Positions 1 through 12,800 of a stretch of 64,000 nt of DNA are shown one piece after another (position 1 is the first letter of the stretch; the number at the start of each line of letters is the position of its first letter). Source of the DNA: Bugula neritina (Eukaryota > Bryozoa > Gymnolaemata > Cheilostomatida > Bugulidae); the NCBI GenBank assembly GCA_964035545.1, contig OZ037766.1, positions 4,441,722-4,505,721 of the forward strand. Direction: 5' to 3'. The position numbers and the translations under genes were made by a program. Below the pieces are notes generated by a model that did not search any database, was not told where the DNA came from, and saw only the letters and a list, made by a program, of their open reading frames with translations.

Positions 1-419
1 AGCTATATTTTTGTGCTTGATAGTATTAGATATATAAATTCTTCATGGCCTGAATAACTGCTACATTATAAGCTGATAGTACAAATATATGAACAATCTG
101 GAGTTGTCATATCTTATAGAAATCCTATGCTCGATTTCGAGAGTTTCATTGCGAACAATTTATGGAATAACATTATAGCATTGAATAAAATTCTATGTTA
201 TATTGTTGCTAATTCAGCTTCATCCATTCAAAGACTTTGGAACTATAAACCGAGCATTAATCTTTTATATTGCATTTAAACGCTAATATGTCAGACAAAT
301 ATAACACAAATCAGCCTAATCTACCATCTCTTCCGGACAGCTACTTCTCAGAAGTTCACTGATAGCTCGAGTTCCTTACAAAATAAATAGCCTACCCAAG
401 TTGATTTAGAAGTACCAAC

Positions 420-1521
420 CTCATCTGGCTACTCATTTCCTGTCCCGTAGTGTCTAGAGGCTCATCCTGTACCACCGGAAACCTTTCTTCTACTGTCAGC
501 ACCCTAGGTGGGGTGGTGATATTAACATAGCTTGAGTTCTCTTGGCTAATGGTATTCATAAAACCATACGGTTCCTCTAATATATCCCTTTGACTAGGTC
601 CTGTGGGCAAACAAACGCACGAGCCTCACAACACCATCACAAAGTATAACACCAGGAGAACATATAATGATTTACAGAAAAGCACTAATTCTTACACTGT
701 GTCCAAAGATACTTGAATCCTAATTTCAAGTATAGCAACGTGTTCACTAGAATGGCACTTTCACTATACTATTATTATTTCCCTGATTATTAGGAGTTGT
801 CTTTACAACAGTACTATCCAATTGAGAGAATACAACTTCACAGAAAAACAATTTTTTAGTATGAAGAGCTTGAAAATATCTGCATGCCAATATAATAAAT
901 TTGCTCGAAGACACATTCTAACAGTGCATATAGTTGTATGTTGGACATGTTGATTAAGTTCCACACCTGCCAGTGAAATAAAACTATGTTGTGTTTCAGA
1001 ACCCTCTAGAAAAGGCTTTATAAGATCACAAGTATGAGAATATTCTACCTGCTAAAGTGATCTTATCTGGTACAGCCATACCAGCAGAAGCTGTGAGCTG
1101 AGACGATGAAGAATTTGCTCTCATGTTCTCCACCTCCAAGTCGTGTAGAGTCTTTCCATCTACGGACAACCGATTGGGCATCTACAAACACCGGGAATTG
1201 AGATATCTTGTACCAGTAGCAAGCTATGTAATTTGCATAATGTTTTTCTTACAGTAAGTTTGTCCCAACACTTCAATGATAAAATGAACTTAGAAAAAAC
1301 AGTTATAAGATTGTATAGAAGATTTTAGTACACAAAGAAATAGCTGTACAACTAGTAGAAACTAGTGTAGCGTATACCTTCATCCTCTTATTAATGTCAT
1401 GCGAGAAATCACGCTGAGTGGTGTATGAACCTTGCTGTAAATACAGATCGTCATATTCTGCTGGAATTTGAGGTACAGGATTAGGACTGCTTTGAGCACT
1501 AGTATTAGAATCACCGTCCAT
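420..1521 (-). CDS. Mff: Mitochondrial fission factor (Mff/Tango11), N-terminal exons, partial
   Basis: Mff is the tail-anchored adaptor on the mitochondrial and peroxisomal outer membrane that recruits the dynamin Drp1 for fission. Three exons are visible: 1378-1521 (48 codons from ATG), 1049-1181 and 420-600, all with GT-AG borders and compatible phases. Three short motifs match the family in order: a HDINKRMKMPNRLSV segment (family EGISQRMRVPEKL), then MAVPDKITLAG (family VPERIVVAG), then TPPRVLTVEERF (family TPPRVLTLSERP). The coiled-coil and C-terminal membrane anchor are not seen and should lie left of position 1; I found no convincing further exon in 1-419. The first ATG is chosen because it opens the frame and the residues before the first match resemble Mff N-termini. 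The gene is head-to-head with the plus-strand gene at 4002. Identification is from motif memory, not a search, but three ordered matches make it strong. Confidence 0.85.
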
Positions 1522-4001
1522 CTTATTCTAAAAGATTACTTCAATACAAATATGTTCAATGTTGACAGTGATCAGAAAACACGTGTGACAGTCAAATCAG
1601 TATGTGGGTGGACTAAATAAAAAGAAATAATTCAGACCATAAGGCAGTTCCTAACAATTATCAAGAAACTTTTTTAATTTTTTTCCTATTTACTACATCT
1701 AAAGTTTAATATTAATTTCAGTAACTTTTCTAAATAAGCCATTTATTTACATATATCCTTCTTTGATGCTTTTGCTTTATGCATTAATTTCTATAATATA
1801 TGAGTCGAAGTAACATTAGGCCTTTGCCACATAGTTTTAAAATGCATTGATTCATCAACAGCAAATAAGCAACTAAAATATATATCATTTTAGTAAATTT
1901 CTTAGTTTTCATCATCAATCATTTCATTCAAATTCAAAGTTATATTTCTCTGACGTATAATTTTGTAAAAATCGCTGACATCTATATTGATATTTTCAGT
2001 CGCATTACATGTCAAAAAGCTCTAAACTGACAATTGACAATAAATTTAAGGTAAAAATACTTATTTTTATATTCATATCAAAAGTTTGATTTTAATTTAT
2101 ATTAGCATTAAAGTTACTAAGAGATTATAACATTCAAAAACTGATTATTCTAATTACTATCATCAATATTATAAAATTGATTGATGATTGTTTAGTGTTC
2201 AGGCTTCAGCTGTTCATTTAATTGATTATTATAACTTAAATTATCATTATGATTACGGCAATCACAATAAATATAATCAAACTCAATCACAATGATCATC
2301 ATTATGATGCATCAGCATGATTATTATAATCATAATGATAACAATCACAAATACAATCATTATAATTAGTATTGCATTAACTACAACTACAAGAGTGTTG
2401 TCATCATAATTATGATAATAATAATAATATTAACAATAATAACAGTTTTAATTTAAGATAATCTTCATCAGTTATCATAATGATAACCATAATCATAATG
2501 ATATTGATAATCATAATGACTAATAGTATTACTGTCAATAATAATAGTAGTATCATTATTATTATTAATGCTATAATTCATTTACAAAATGAAATTGCAC
2601 CAAATCGAAAATTGTTTTCCAACAACAAATAAAATAGCCAATATTAACATAATATTCTTTAATAGTTCAATATTAATATAGATATCAATATAAAAATAAA
2701 AATCAAATTTAATGACAAACTCACATTTAGCAAAACTGGTGAATTTCATTTAGTTTTACCCCACTAAAACTAGTATTACTATTACTAATAGTAAATAAGT
2801 AATAGTCTAATATCAATAGTAATACTATCAGTATCACTATCAGTATGTGTACTCATACTGTACTCTAAGTCTAACAGTAACAGCAACTCGGACAGTAACT
2901 CTATCATTATCATTATGACTATGAGTATGACTCATAGTCATAGTGATAGCCATACTCATAGTAATACTCATAGTGATAGAGTTGGACCTATACTTATACT
3001 TATAGTACACTGTTACTGTACAGTACTGGTACACATACTAATACTAATAGTAATAGTAATACTGTGATAGTCATAGTGATACTCATACTGATAGTGAAAG
3101 TATTAGACTATTAATCATTTACTCGCAATATGAGTATCAGTGTGACTGACTATGCTTATGTTAACTTAAAGTTAAACTTAATTAGTTATTATATTTACCA
3201 TTAGTTAAACTTGGTGACTTAAACTTAAACTTGGTTAATCATTAAATGATTAATGATTAATCATTTATTTTTAATAGAATATTTATTATTTTATTATAAC
3301 AATCATAAAATGGAGAAAAGGAGAATATACAAAATGATAGTGGTATGATTAGTTGAAATAAAGTCAAACAAGTCAGAGGGTTAAAGGAATAAAAATATAT
3401 CGCCCTGTTAAGAGTTAACTCTAGAGAAAAATTATAAAAATATTAATTACTTTTCACAGTTTGTACGTTCAGCTGGTAGAAAATGAGAAAGTGGACTCAA
3501 GAGTTGTCGGTCGGTAGTTAAGAGAAGATAACTGCTATTGTACACAGTAATTCGTCATCATAATGTTATTTGTTATCTACATATGGCTATGATTATAAAT
3601 ATTTATAAATACATATCAACCCCATAGCACCTTTCATTTCTCACAGCTAATTTATTAAAGCTTATACACCTTTTCACTTATTTTTAGTTCAATTTCGCAA
3701 TTCATTGTACTTGGAAAATTGCTGTATATTATTAGTTGATTTATCACAATTTAATTTATAAACTATAAGTCATTAAATATTTTAGTATTTGTAACAATAT
3801 AGTTTTTCTAACAATCAAATGCCAATTAAATATATATACGAGGCTACTCAAATTTTTTAAGCCATTATGCATACAATTGTTCACTTTGTTCAATTAAACA
3901 GCATCCATTTTAAGTGAAAGTAGTGGCTTTGAGGGTTGATTTCATTCTTTTCTAATTACCGCATTCTTCACAGATTACAGTCAACACAAAATTGTCGAAA
4001 G
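1522..4001. other. Divergent intergenic spacer
   Basis: About 2.5 kb separates the Mff start codon from the start codon of the plus-strand four-TM gene. It should hold both promoters and 5' untranslated exons, but I cannot place them. The middle (about 2200-3130) is cryptic simple sequence, annotated separately. No coding exon is supported. Confidence 0.6.
2200..3130. repeat. Cryptic simple-sequence region (ATN/AGTATN type)
   Basis: The stretch is made almost only of short interleaved units. From 2200 to 2580 these are ATTATCAT/ATGATAAT-like trinucleotide-periodic words. From 2760 to 3130 they are AGTATN, ACTCAT and AGTGATAG words. Local order is scrambled, so it is not a clean tandem array, but the three- and six-base periodicity shows in translation as alternating residues. 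Many words are their own near reverse complements, giving dense short palindromes. The same kind of sequence recurs at 24780-25880. Confidence 0.75.
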
Positions 4002-6211
4002 ATGGCATACTACAACTCATATAAACCTAAATCTGACAAGCCTGTGTTCTACGATGATGACATGTTTGCTTCAAAACAGATTAGAAATTTCGATGATAGA
4101 AATATGGTGGCAGGAAACTCTTTGGTCCCATATGCTTACAACTCTTCACCACCGGCAAAGAAGAGCATGAGCTTTTTAACTACACAAGAGCTATTTAGTT
4201 ACAGGGCAATACCAGCAATTGGAGTTGTCGCCTATATTGGTAGTGCAATTGGAGCTATTGCTCATCATGATACCTTTGAATCGTAAGTTTGCTTTCAGCT
4301 CTTAGAATTGAAGGAAAAGTTATGTTAGCAACTATACAACAATATTTCCATTATATTAGCTACTTTATACCATACACATTCAAACGATTGCCAATAATTC
4401 TTGCATTAGCACTATAGACAACTCAAATGAATGTGAGCTTGGCAATTATTTAAAATATGTAATAAATAATTGTGATTTTCATAAAACATGCAATTTATAA
4501 TTTAAATAATAGTTTATATATTATATCTCAGCTTGTATTATCCTACACTGTTGAATGCCTTAAAATTCAACACACACAGCTGCTTATTGTAAACATTAGT
4601 GAACTGTTTTTGACTTTCACAGCTGGTTTGGATCAGAATACACGGCAATTAATGTGTTGAACACATTGACAGCTACATCCATATTTGGAACTGCCTGTTA
4701 TATTTATGGAAGAAGACATGTTCGCCATTCCGGAGCTTTCCAAAGAGTTGTCTACCCTGTTTATGGATCTATCATCTTCAACTGTGCCTCCCACTTTAAC
4801 TGGGCACTCATCAAGGTAGCCAAGGAATTTCTACTGTATAATGTGTTATTTTTACGGCTTACATTCCCAACCCCCATTAGAAACTCAATGCCTAGTGAGA
4901 GGGTGGTTTAGGCTAAGAGTTGCTGCTATCACCATGGTTGAATATAGTTTGAGGTTTTGTGGTACTCAGAAGTTATTATCACCAATGACAGTGTCATATC
5001 AAACCAGTGACTTGTCCGGCATAGTTTCCTTTTAAAGATCAAACACTGTCAGGTCAGATTGCTGCATGCCTGATTATCTATAGCATATCCCACAGCTAAA
5101 TATTTTATAAATCCTATAATGTTGATGGAAATAGACAATGTTGCAAATGCTACTACACCATTGGGTATTTAAGATTTGAAGAAATATATGACTATTCGTT
5201 AGCATGTCACTGGAGATAGGAAAGTTGGTGTGAAGGAAATTGATCATAGTAGTTTATATAATTCAGTTTTCACTTTTATATTGCTGCAAGTTGCTTAAAA
5301 GTGAAACATTTTACGAAATCAATTAAAGCTATTTTCCTTTTGTCTCAATCAACAAATTCTTCAATAATAACAACCGCAGAGTTTAATTATTCATCATAAA
5401 TTGAAAGACATGCTGAAAAAATATTGATTGCATATAAGAAAGTTTGTATTTCGTAATTGCTCCTTGGTGATTTTTTTTATAATTATTCATGAGAATTGAT
5501 TATATAAATTTCTATATTTGATTACAATCTTAAGCAAAATATACTGCACACATATGCTTTGATAATATGTTATTACTTAATATACTGTGCAATAACATAG
5601 ATACATGGAAGAGTTATGCATAATAGACCGAAACACTGCTGCTACCTTGTTGTGCACCATTATATTATTATAAGCCAGTTGCTGCACTTTAATTTACAAT
5701 AATATATTATATGTTATAGAATATGAGTTGCCACTTTATATAAAAGGTCTGTTTGGTGGAACAATTGGTTACATAGCCTAGATATGCGCTGAGATAGCTA
5801 TTTACTTGCATTTAATATAATTTATTAGCAACTTGAATATGAGGTCAATAGTGTACTGACTATATAGCAGAATTCACCTCTTTGACAGTGATTTGTTATT
5901 TTATTCAAGTTTTTGTACTGCAAATTGAATATTCTACAATGTCTTTCAATTAAATTTCCTAATTTGATAATGCTTTACCATAAATTATATATACTTTCCC
6001 TTGTATGTTTCTTTTTTAGTTCGTTGTTTACGATATAAATTGAGAATGAAGCTGTTTAATTTGTTACATATTCACTGGACTAAATTTGCAGGAACTATTA
6101 AAAGACCAGAAGGTGTTCGACAACCACTGGAAATGCATTGCTGGAATACTGAGTGGATTGACATTCATGTATGTTGGCAGAAGTTACCTCAAGTTTGTAG
6201 ACCAATGGTAA
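4002..6211 (+). CDS. Uncharacterised small four-transmembrane protein, three exons
   Basis: Exons 4002-4282, 4623-4815 and 6092-6211 join in frame to a 197-residue protein. Donors are GTAAGT (4283) and GTAGCC (4816); acceptors are CAG at 4620-4622 and GCAG ending at 6091. The start is taken as the ATG at 4002 (AAG ATG G context) rather than the upstream in-frame ATG at 3936, because only the region from 4002 reads like conserved protein. The first about 65 residues are polar and rich in Tyr, Asp and Asn. Four hydrophobic stretches follow: AIPAIGVVAYIGSAIGAIA, INVLNTLTATSIFGTACYIYG, VVYPVYGSIIFNCASHFNWAL and CIAGILSGLTFMYVGRSYL. The short, Gly/Tyr-rich helices would suit a mitochondrial or endomembrane protein, but that is a guess. 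I do not recognise the family. A polyadenylation signal lies 92 bases past the stop. Confidence 0.8.
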
Positions 6212-6302
6212 TAGAAATTTCAACCTCAGATTTTATTCGAAAATTTTCTTCTGCTTTCGTAGCCATTAAAGTAATTTTAACTTATATGTATGTTTGTCTC
6301 TC

Positions 6303-6308
6303 AATAAA
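6303..6308 (+). terminator. Polyadenylation signal AATAAA of the four-TM gene
   Basis: AATAAA lies 92 bases downstream of the TAA stop at 6209-6211 on the same strand, and no better signal lies between them. Confidence 0.6.
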
Positions 6309-6311
6309 CTT

Positions 6312-7461
6312 TTCGTAATTTAAACAGTCATATTTATTCTTGTCAAGTCAGTTTTAGAAGACAGGCATTGCAGGTGCTATCAGCCCTGGTAATGACCCCA
6401 AAACATGATAGTTTGGAAGCATTACATATACCATTTTTTTTATTATATTGATAACATTTTAACTCATGCTTAATATAATTAACAGATGCTAATTGCATCA
6501 AGATAATAATATTATGTTGATAACAGAGTTAGCTGGACATGTAATATATTTTTTCATTTCAAAAGAGGAATAAAGGAGTTAAGATTACTATAATAAACAG
6601 ATACAGTTATTTATATTCTATCAATCTCACTGTCAGCTAACCAAAATAAAAATTCATGAATCAATAGTCATGCTCAATAATGGAGGAAATGGATTTGGAA
6701 ATAAACAATACATTATAATTTTTTCAGTTTAGTTTGTTATCAGCTTATGTAGCTACAGAGTTTATGAATACAGCATTAGTCAATCTCTTCATGTCCCAAG
6801 TACCAATAAAACAATGATGAAAGAATAGCTATTGTATTATAGGTTGCTATAACATATACCTTAATGTATGGATACATCCTGTTAATAGTTTATATTGCTG
6901 GAAGAAATTACAGTTTACACAGCTTGTATGAATACAAGGAAAGCACATAATATATGAGGTAAAGTGACTTTTTAAGCGAAAAATATAATAAAATACTACA
7001 CAGAAAATATTTTTAGCACAACAAAGTTTAGTCCATTTTCCACTACAAAGTATGATTCATTACAAAGAAATGTCATTATGGTGTGCTGTAATGATTCTGG
7101 TTTAAACTTTAAGAAAAATTATCAGAGTTTGTTTTTTAATAGTTGTTCAACTATGTTAAAACATAATATTAAATAAAAAGAATCATGTAATAAAATTTCT
7201 ATAAAGTGCTCTTTGATAATAAGTGGTTCGTGTCAACACTTGGTTAGCATCAGGGAGACAAAACTAAATTTTATATACCCTCACTTTTAAAATAACATTT
7301 TGTTTTTGTTTTCAGCCTTTTAAATTGCATTTAAACTTTTATTTTACTTACAAGTCAAACTACACTTGAGCATGGCATATCTCGTAAGCTATAGTTTAAT
7401 ATTGATCATCTTAAAAGAAGTAGAAAACATTACTTTAATCTTGTATTTTTTGAAGTAAATG
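6312..7461. other. Intergenic, AT-rich, nothing recognised
   Basis: This lies between the 3' ends of two convergent genes. I see no coding exon, RNA gene or clear repeat. Confidence 0.5.
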
Positions 7462-8238
7462 CTACATAGTGACTAAAGCGTAGTCATTTTTCCGAGAGTT
7501 GCTAGCTGATCTAGGTCTTCTCGGAGAACTTCTCAGTCTCAGTCTGCCAGCTGTCATTGGCTGTGCGGTGGAGGCCCTAACTAGGGCCTGCTCTTTCACA
7601 CCATCAACTATCAGTTTATACTCTTTGCCATCACAAGCAAAGAATCGCAAGATGGCCACTCTCCACCCCAGAGCAGGCATTGGTAATGATAGTCGCTTCT
7701 TTTCAATCTCATTGAACATGGCATATGTTTCAGGCCGAGAATCTGTTCGAGATATGCATCTTATCTCCAAATCATTTAAGGAGGTTATAAATGTATTCCT
7801 ACAATTAGAAGAAAAAGGTTTGTATTAAGGTTCACCATAAAACTCAAAGTGTATCAATTTCTTACAAATTAAAAAGTTGTGCATCGATAAAATGTAAATA
7901 GTTTCAGTATCAATAAACGTTCACCTTTTTTCTTGCCATAAGCATCTGCCAATGATTGGTTCAATACCTCTACCTTGGTCATCACATACAGTGAGCACTC
8001 GCTTGCCCATGTATTTAAACCTAAAGTCAGCCAGCGTTAAACCATTCGATGGAATGTATACATCGTGCCAAGATAGCAAGTTCTCGTCTTTTGACAGAAT
8101 ATGCATTGTCAGCTTAAAATCGTAACCAGGCATCCGGGTAACAACCGAGCTTTTCATTATTAATCCGACAATAATTTGTTTAATAGCTAACCCAGACCGA
8201 GATATGAGATCTGATATAGTTGTAGACATGATTGTCAT
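7462..8238 (-). CDS. Uncharacterised protein, two coding exons
   Basis: Exons 7925-8238 and 7462-7798 join at AG|G (Arg) through a GTGAAC donor and a pyrimidine-rich TTCTTCTAATTGTAG acceptor, giving 216 residues. The start is the ATG at 8238, the first in-frame ATG. A possible acceptor (TTGTCAG) a few bases upstream suggests a 5' non-coding exon. The protein is globular for about 185 residues and mixed in charge. It ends in a basic, Arg/Ser/Pro-rich tail (RLRLRSSPRRPRSASNSRK) that resembles a disordered, possibly phosphorylated tail. No membrane segment, signal peptide or known motif was recognised. Clean splicing and the long open frame support a real gene. It may lack upstream exons. Confidence 0.65.
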
Positions 8239-9638
8239 GTCTTCATTCAACTACTGACAACAAAACAAACGTGCAGATAACATGAGCAGAATAATGTGTC
8301 AGTCAAAACTATTAATACACTGAATGGATATAAGAAAATACTATAACATGTACAAATAAGATGATTGATTTTTATACTTTATTGATCACCTCCGTGCAGC
8401 TGTTATTATAGAATCAACGTAATAATGCATAATGAATTCATTGTAAGCTGAGAGCATTGTTCGATTGTTTACCATAAATTTACTGTGAATAATGAAAGAA
8501 GCATGTGATGTCATTGGTGAGAAGTTAAATGAAATCACAGAGCCTCCTACAACTACAACTCAGTCCCCAAATTCTGATAAAAACGAAAAACATCCGGATG
8601 ACTTTTTAAAGAAATTTATTATTAATAATAATCATTGTTTCAGTTACAAAAACGCTACATTATTTTCTACTCAGTAGAAGATGATACTAAAAAATTGACA
8701 ATTATAACATACTGAAAAGCTGAGAAAACTTGACTACTGTAATTAAAAGGGTGAAGCCCCTAGTTCAGATAACATTTACAGAATAACTGGTGACTTTATA
8801 ATATAAAATTAAGAAAACATTTACTATAAAATAATACAAAGAAATATAATCTATTTGATAATGACTGCCACCAGAAAAAAAATTGTTGAGCATTATTTTC
8901 TCATCTAGTATGCAAAAAACCTTAATAATTGAATAGGCTTTGATTAAATATCTGCTCAGTAAATATAAAAGTACACTAAACAAGAGAGTAGGCGGAGACT
9001 ACAAGCCTAGTAAGCATTGGTAAGCTTGAAGGCAGTGAATAATAGAGCTGGTTGATAACTGCTGACAAGTAAAACACCAGAAGCAGATTTAACCACTAAA
9101 ATACAACTAAAACTGATATGGAGTAAAATTTCAACAGTAAAAGCTGACTGGCTGCACTAACCGTGACCAGCCTGCATGGAACCATCTTATATAAAATTAC
9201 AAATCTGGGATGGGTGCTGGAAATGTATCCAGTTGGAGAAACAAAGATAGAATGAGAATACGATGACTACCATAAATATAATATCTCCTAAGCTAGATAG
9301 CCGAAAGTTCACCAGGTGATTCCCCATAGAAGTCAATAAAATGGTACACTGATATAAAACACTAGTGACAAAACAGAACAATAATAAAGAGAAGAAAAGT
9401 TCACAATATTCTTAGCTGACAAGCTATATGGATTATTATTGCATTAGGAATTTACTTACAAACCTATTGTTGTTTACAATCAAAAGAAGATACTTGGAGA
9501 TGCAGTAGTAGCAAACCTATGTACATACACAACTAAGTGTCCCTCAGCAATACTAACCTATCACTCAAAATCCAAGATAATTCTTTAGACTTACAGTAAA
9601 ACAATAAAATAAGGCTGCTGTACAGTGAGTTAGAGAGT
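8239..9638. other. Intergenic / 3' flank of receptor copy A
   Basis: No exon with splice support was found. Short open frames here are not supported by composition or context. The 3' untranslated region of receptor copy A should lie just below 9639. Confidence 0.5.
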
Positions 9639-9822
9639 TTAGACATCTGCTTGGTGACGAGACGGTTGACCACCTTGGCCGTACTGACCAATGAAAGAGC
9701 CATCTTCATTGTACCTTCCTGGGTCCACATCGCCGTATTCGTCTAGACTGCCAGTGTCCGACTCCATGGGTTTGTCACTAAAGTTCATAGAAGCTCGGCT
9801 GCCTTTGATAGGGTTTTGGTCA
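9639..9822 (-). other. Last exon of copy A: FIGQY ankyrin-binding tail
   Basis: This exon gives 61 residues and TAA. It reads through a KPMESDTGSLDEYG segment, like the L1-family stretch before FIGQY, into NEDGSFIGQYG, then a short Gln/Gly/Pro-rich end. In the L1 family the Tyr of FIGQY binds ankyrin and its phosphorylation releases ankyrin. The acceptor is TTTGTATTTCAG. No equivalent of this exon is visible in copies B, C or E. Confidence 0.88.
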
Positions 9823-12800
9823 CTGAAATACAAAGAACAACACTTTAGCATAGGGTGGGAATGTCTTAGATACTTTAGCACAGGGTGGGTGGAAATACTT
9901 AGGATGTTTTAGCACAGGGTGGGTGGACATACTAAGGATACTTTAGCACATCGTAACCCATGCACTCATAAAAGTAGAAATGGTGGAAAACCGGCATCAC
10001 AACAATTAAAATATAATCTGTTGAAACACCAAATCTCCCCCAGCAAGTAAGATGTTGCAACATAATTGAATTTACAATTGAAAACTGGCTCTAGTATAAT
10101 GAATGAGATGCCAGCCAATTTCCATCAAATGAAAATACAGTGACCACAAGTTACCTCATAGCATATTATGTTCGACTTTCCAATGCAACACCCTTTAGCA
10201 TGGTTAAAATGAGTCAATGAAAAAACAATCAATAGTATGTTTTATAAATTTTCAACAAATGAAAATGTTTGTTCTCATTTGGCAAGCATGTTCTACATAA
10301 AATAAATAACTCAATTTACATTCTAAGCAAAGGCTAATAGAAATCTTCAAAAAAGAAGCCAATTCTGATTTTTTTTCATATTAAATATATATTATCTACT
10401 CTATTAAATCAGGATTTAGCTCAAATTATAAACTATTACTAATGATTGAATATTTTTAGCAAAAACCTCAAAAACACCTCCAGGGGTTTGTGAAGCGATT
10501 TCTGTTTTAAAGGTCCACATTACACCTAATTCAACATCACTTTGTAGCAAGTTACTAAAACCACTAGGGAAAAGATATTTCAATCAATCATTTTGACTTA
10601 ATTAACTAGAAGAAAAAAATTTCCCTTTCACCAACTAACCAGCTACATCTACTACGTCTACTGAACCACCAGACATTTAGACATGACGGTTATTTCTATG
10701 ATTATCAGACAATTACAAAGGAACATGAAGCAGTATGACTGGAGTAAGCAAGGATGTCTAGAAGCATGCAGCCTGGAGATATAAACAGAAGACATGACAG
10801 CTTAGGGAGGATGTTGAGTCATTCCAAAAAAGAAGGCAACTGCTAAATGAACAGATGCGGAGCAGTAACTCAGCAATGAACTGTTACTATGCATTGGATG
10901 ACTTGCCACCAGCCATGCTTGGATATTTCAAACAAAATCAGAAGCATTTCTCAGAAGCCAGAGTGAGGCAATCAGAAAAGAAACCCATCACAGGAGTTCA
11001 AAACATTTCATTAGTTTATACCAAATCTTAATATTCAGTTTTATGTTAATTTTTTGTTCAACCCAATGACATTTGTTGGCTTGCATTCCCTATAACTGAA
11101 GATAATAAACAAGAGTACCTATTTACTAAGGAAAGATAACTCTTAAGCATCTATGTTAATGTTTTTACACACTTTTATTAGAAATAGTTTTCAATCAATC
11201 GAATAGATATTGGAGCTTTGATATTCGAATTTCTCACTTATGACTATAATCAGACTATACAAATACCAAATTAATACAGTCATAATAAAGAGCAGTGGTG
11301 AAGAATAGTACCTATACTTTATATATCAACATTCAAACAGGGAAAATCAATTTAACATAACATCCAAATAGTACTTCCGCTAACTAGACAGGGAAGGTAA
11401 AGTTACAGCTAGTCAGTCTGAGATTAACTGTATAGAGGAATGGCGAATAGAGGGATAGTGTTCAAGGAATGCGGCAAGATAATAAGCCCATTGGCAGTCT
11501 TATTCATTCTAAAGTAATCAAATCAATTTGATGATCAGCAAGCAATAGCCAAACCAATGATGAAGAACATAAGATTACAGCAGTGGAATGATATAGTGTC
11601 AACACTAAACTCATAAAATAAAGAGATTGGAGAGTTGAAATTTAAGAAAGGTGTGAGCAGTAAAAGGTAACCAGAGAGCTCACACGGTGTAGCGTGTAGA
11701 AATGGGACACCGGGTGAGGCCCCGATGTACAGCTTGTAGGTTAACATAGAAACCAGGTTGATGATGAGAAGTAAATAAGTTGGTGAGCTGCGTTGGTGCT
11801 GAGTGCCTGATAGCAGGCGGGTAGCTACGTTACGCCATGCTACTGCAGTGGTGCCCCTTTGCATATACTTACAGGTATATATGAAGAGAGAGCAGGTTGC
11901 AGGCGTGTTTACATGTAGCCTAGCTGCGTTTGAGAGTTTATATAGTCTGGAGATCTATGAGAAACAATTGATACAGTTGTTGAGTAATTTCCTGGTTACA
12001 AAATATTCCCTAACCTAGTCTAGGCTAATCACTGGCCTATCAGATCACAGCACTGCTACCAGTAGGTTGTCTACTCACTAAATACTATGCTGTTGACTGG
12101 CACATAACTTCGCTACTTATTATGCGTGTATTATTAGTCATCTATAATCAGGTGTAAGTGGAGGGTTGAGGCAGTTCTAACTAGGTCACTGATCTAATTA
12201 TATAGGTGACCTATTATTATTTCAGTACAGATATGAGAGGTAAAGGTGCTTTCGGTGACATCATACTAATAATAACTAGAGATACAAATCTGAGAACCAA
12301 TAGAAATGCCAAAGTTGCTAGAATTGAAATCATGCTAATAACCGAGTAGCACACTAAACCCAGTGAAATGCCATCTGCTCAAATGTTTTTTGACAACTCA
12401 CTGCAAGTTCTGGCATTTGTCAAAATGTCACCCACTAATGACTAACTGAAAGCAAAGCATAGTTCCCTGCTCAAACCTATCTCTTTACCGGAAGCACCCG
12501 TAATATTACCGCTGTACTAACATAAGGTGTATAATCAGGGTAGAAGTTTGAGATGAAAAAGAAATGAGATGATTGGTTATTTCAAGGAGACAAGTGACTG
12601 AAGGATGATCGCTGACCTACATATGTGACCTTAAAACACTTACGGTCGAGTGTAGTCTGAGAATCCGTACGCTTCCATTTCTTCCTGGGGGTTGTGACCA
12701 GCCTTCCTCTCATTTTCATCAACTGCATAAGACAAGGAAGATATGTTTTTCAGACTATGATGAAGTGCACATGACTCAGTATATTACATGAAAAGATATG

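Noticed and set aside
2840-3034. Minus-strand open frame with alternating Thr/Ser/Met/Val residues
   Set aside because: It is a by-product of six-base periodicity in cryptic simple sequence, with no splice or start context.
11535-11864. Open frames in intron 12 of copy A
   Set aside because: No family similarity between copies, no splice support, and composition like the surrounding intron.
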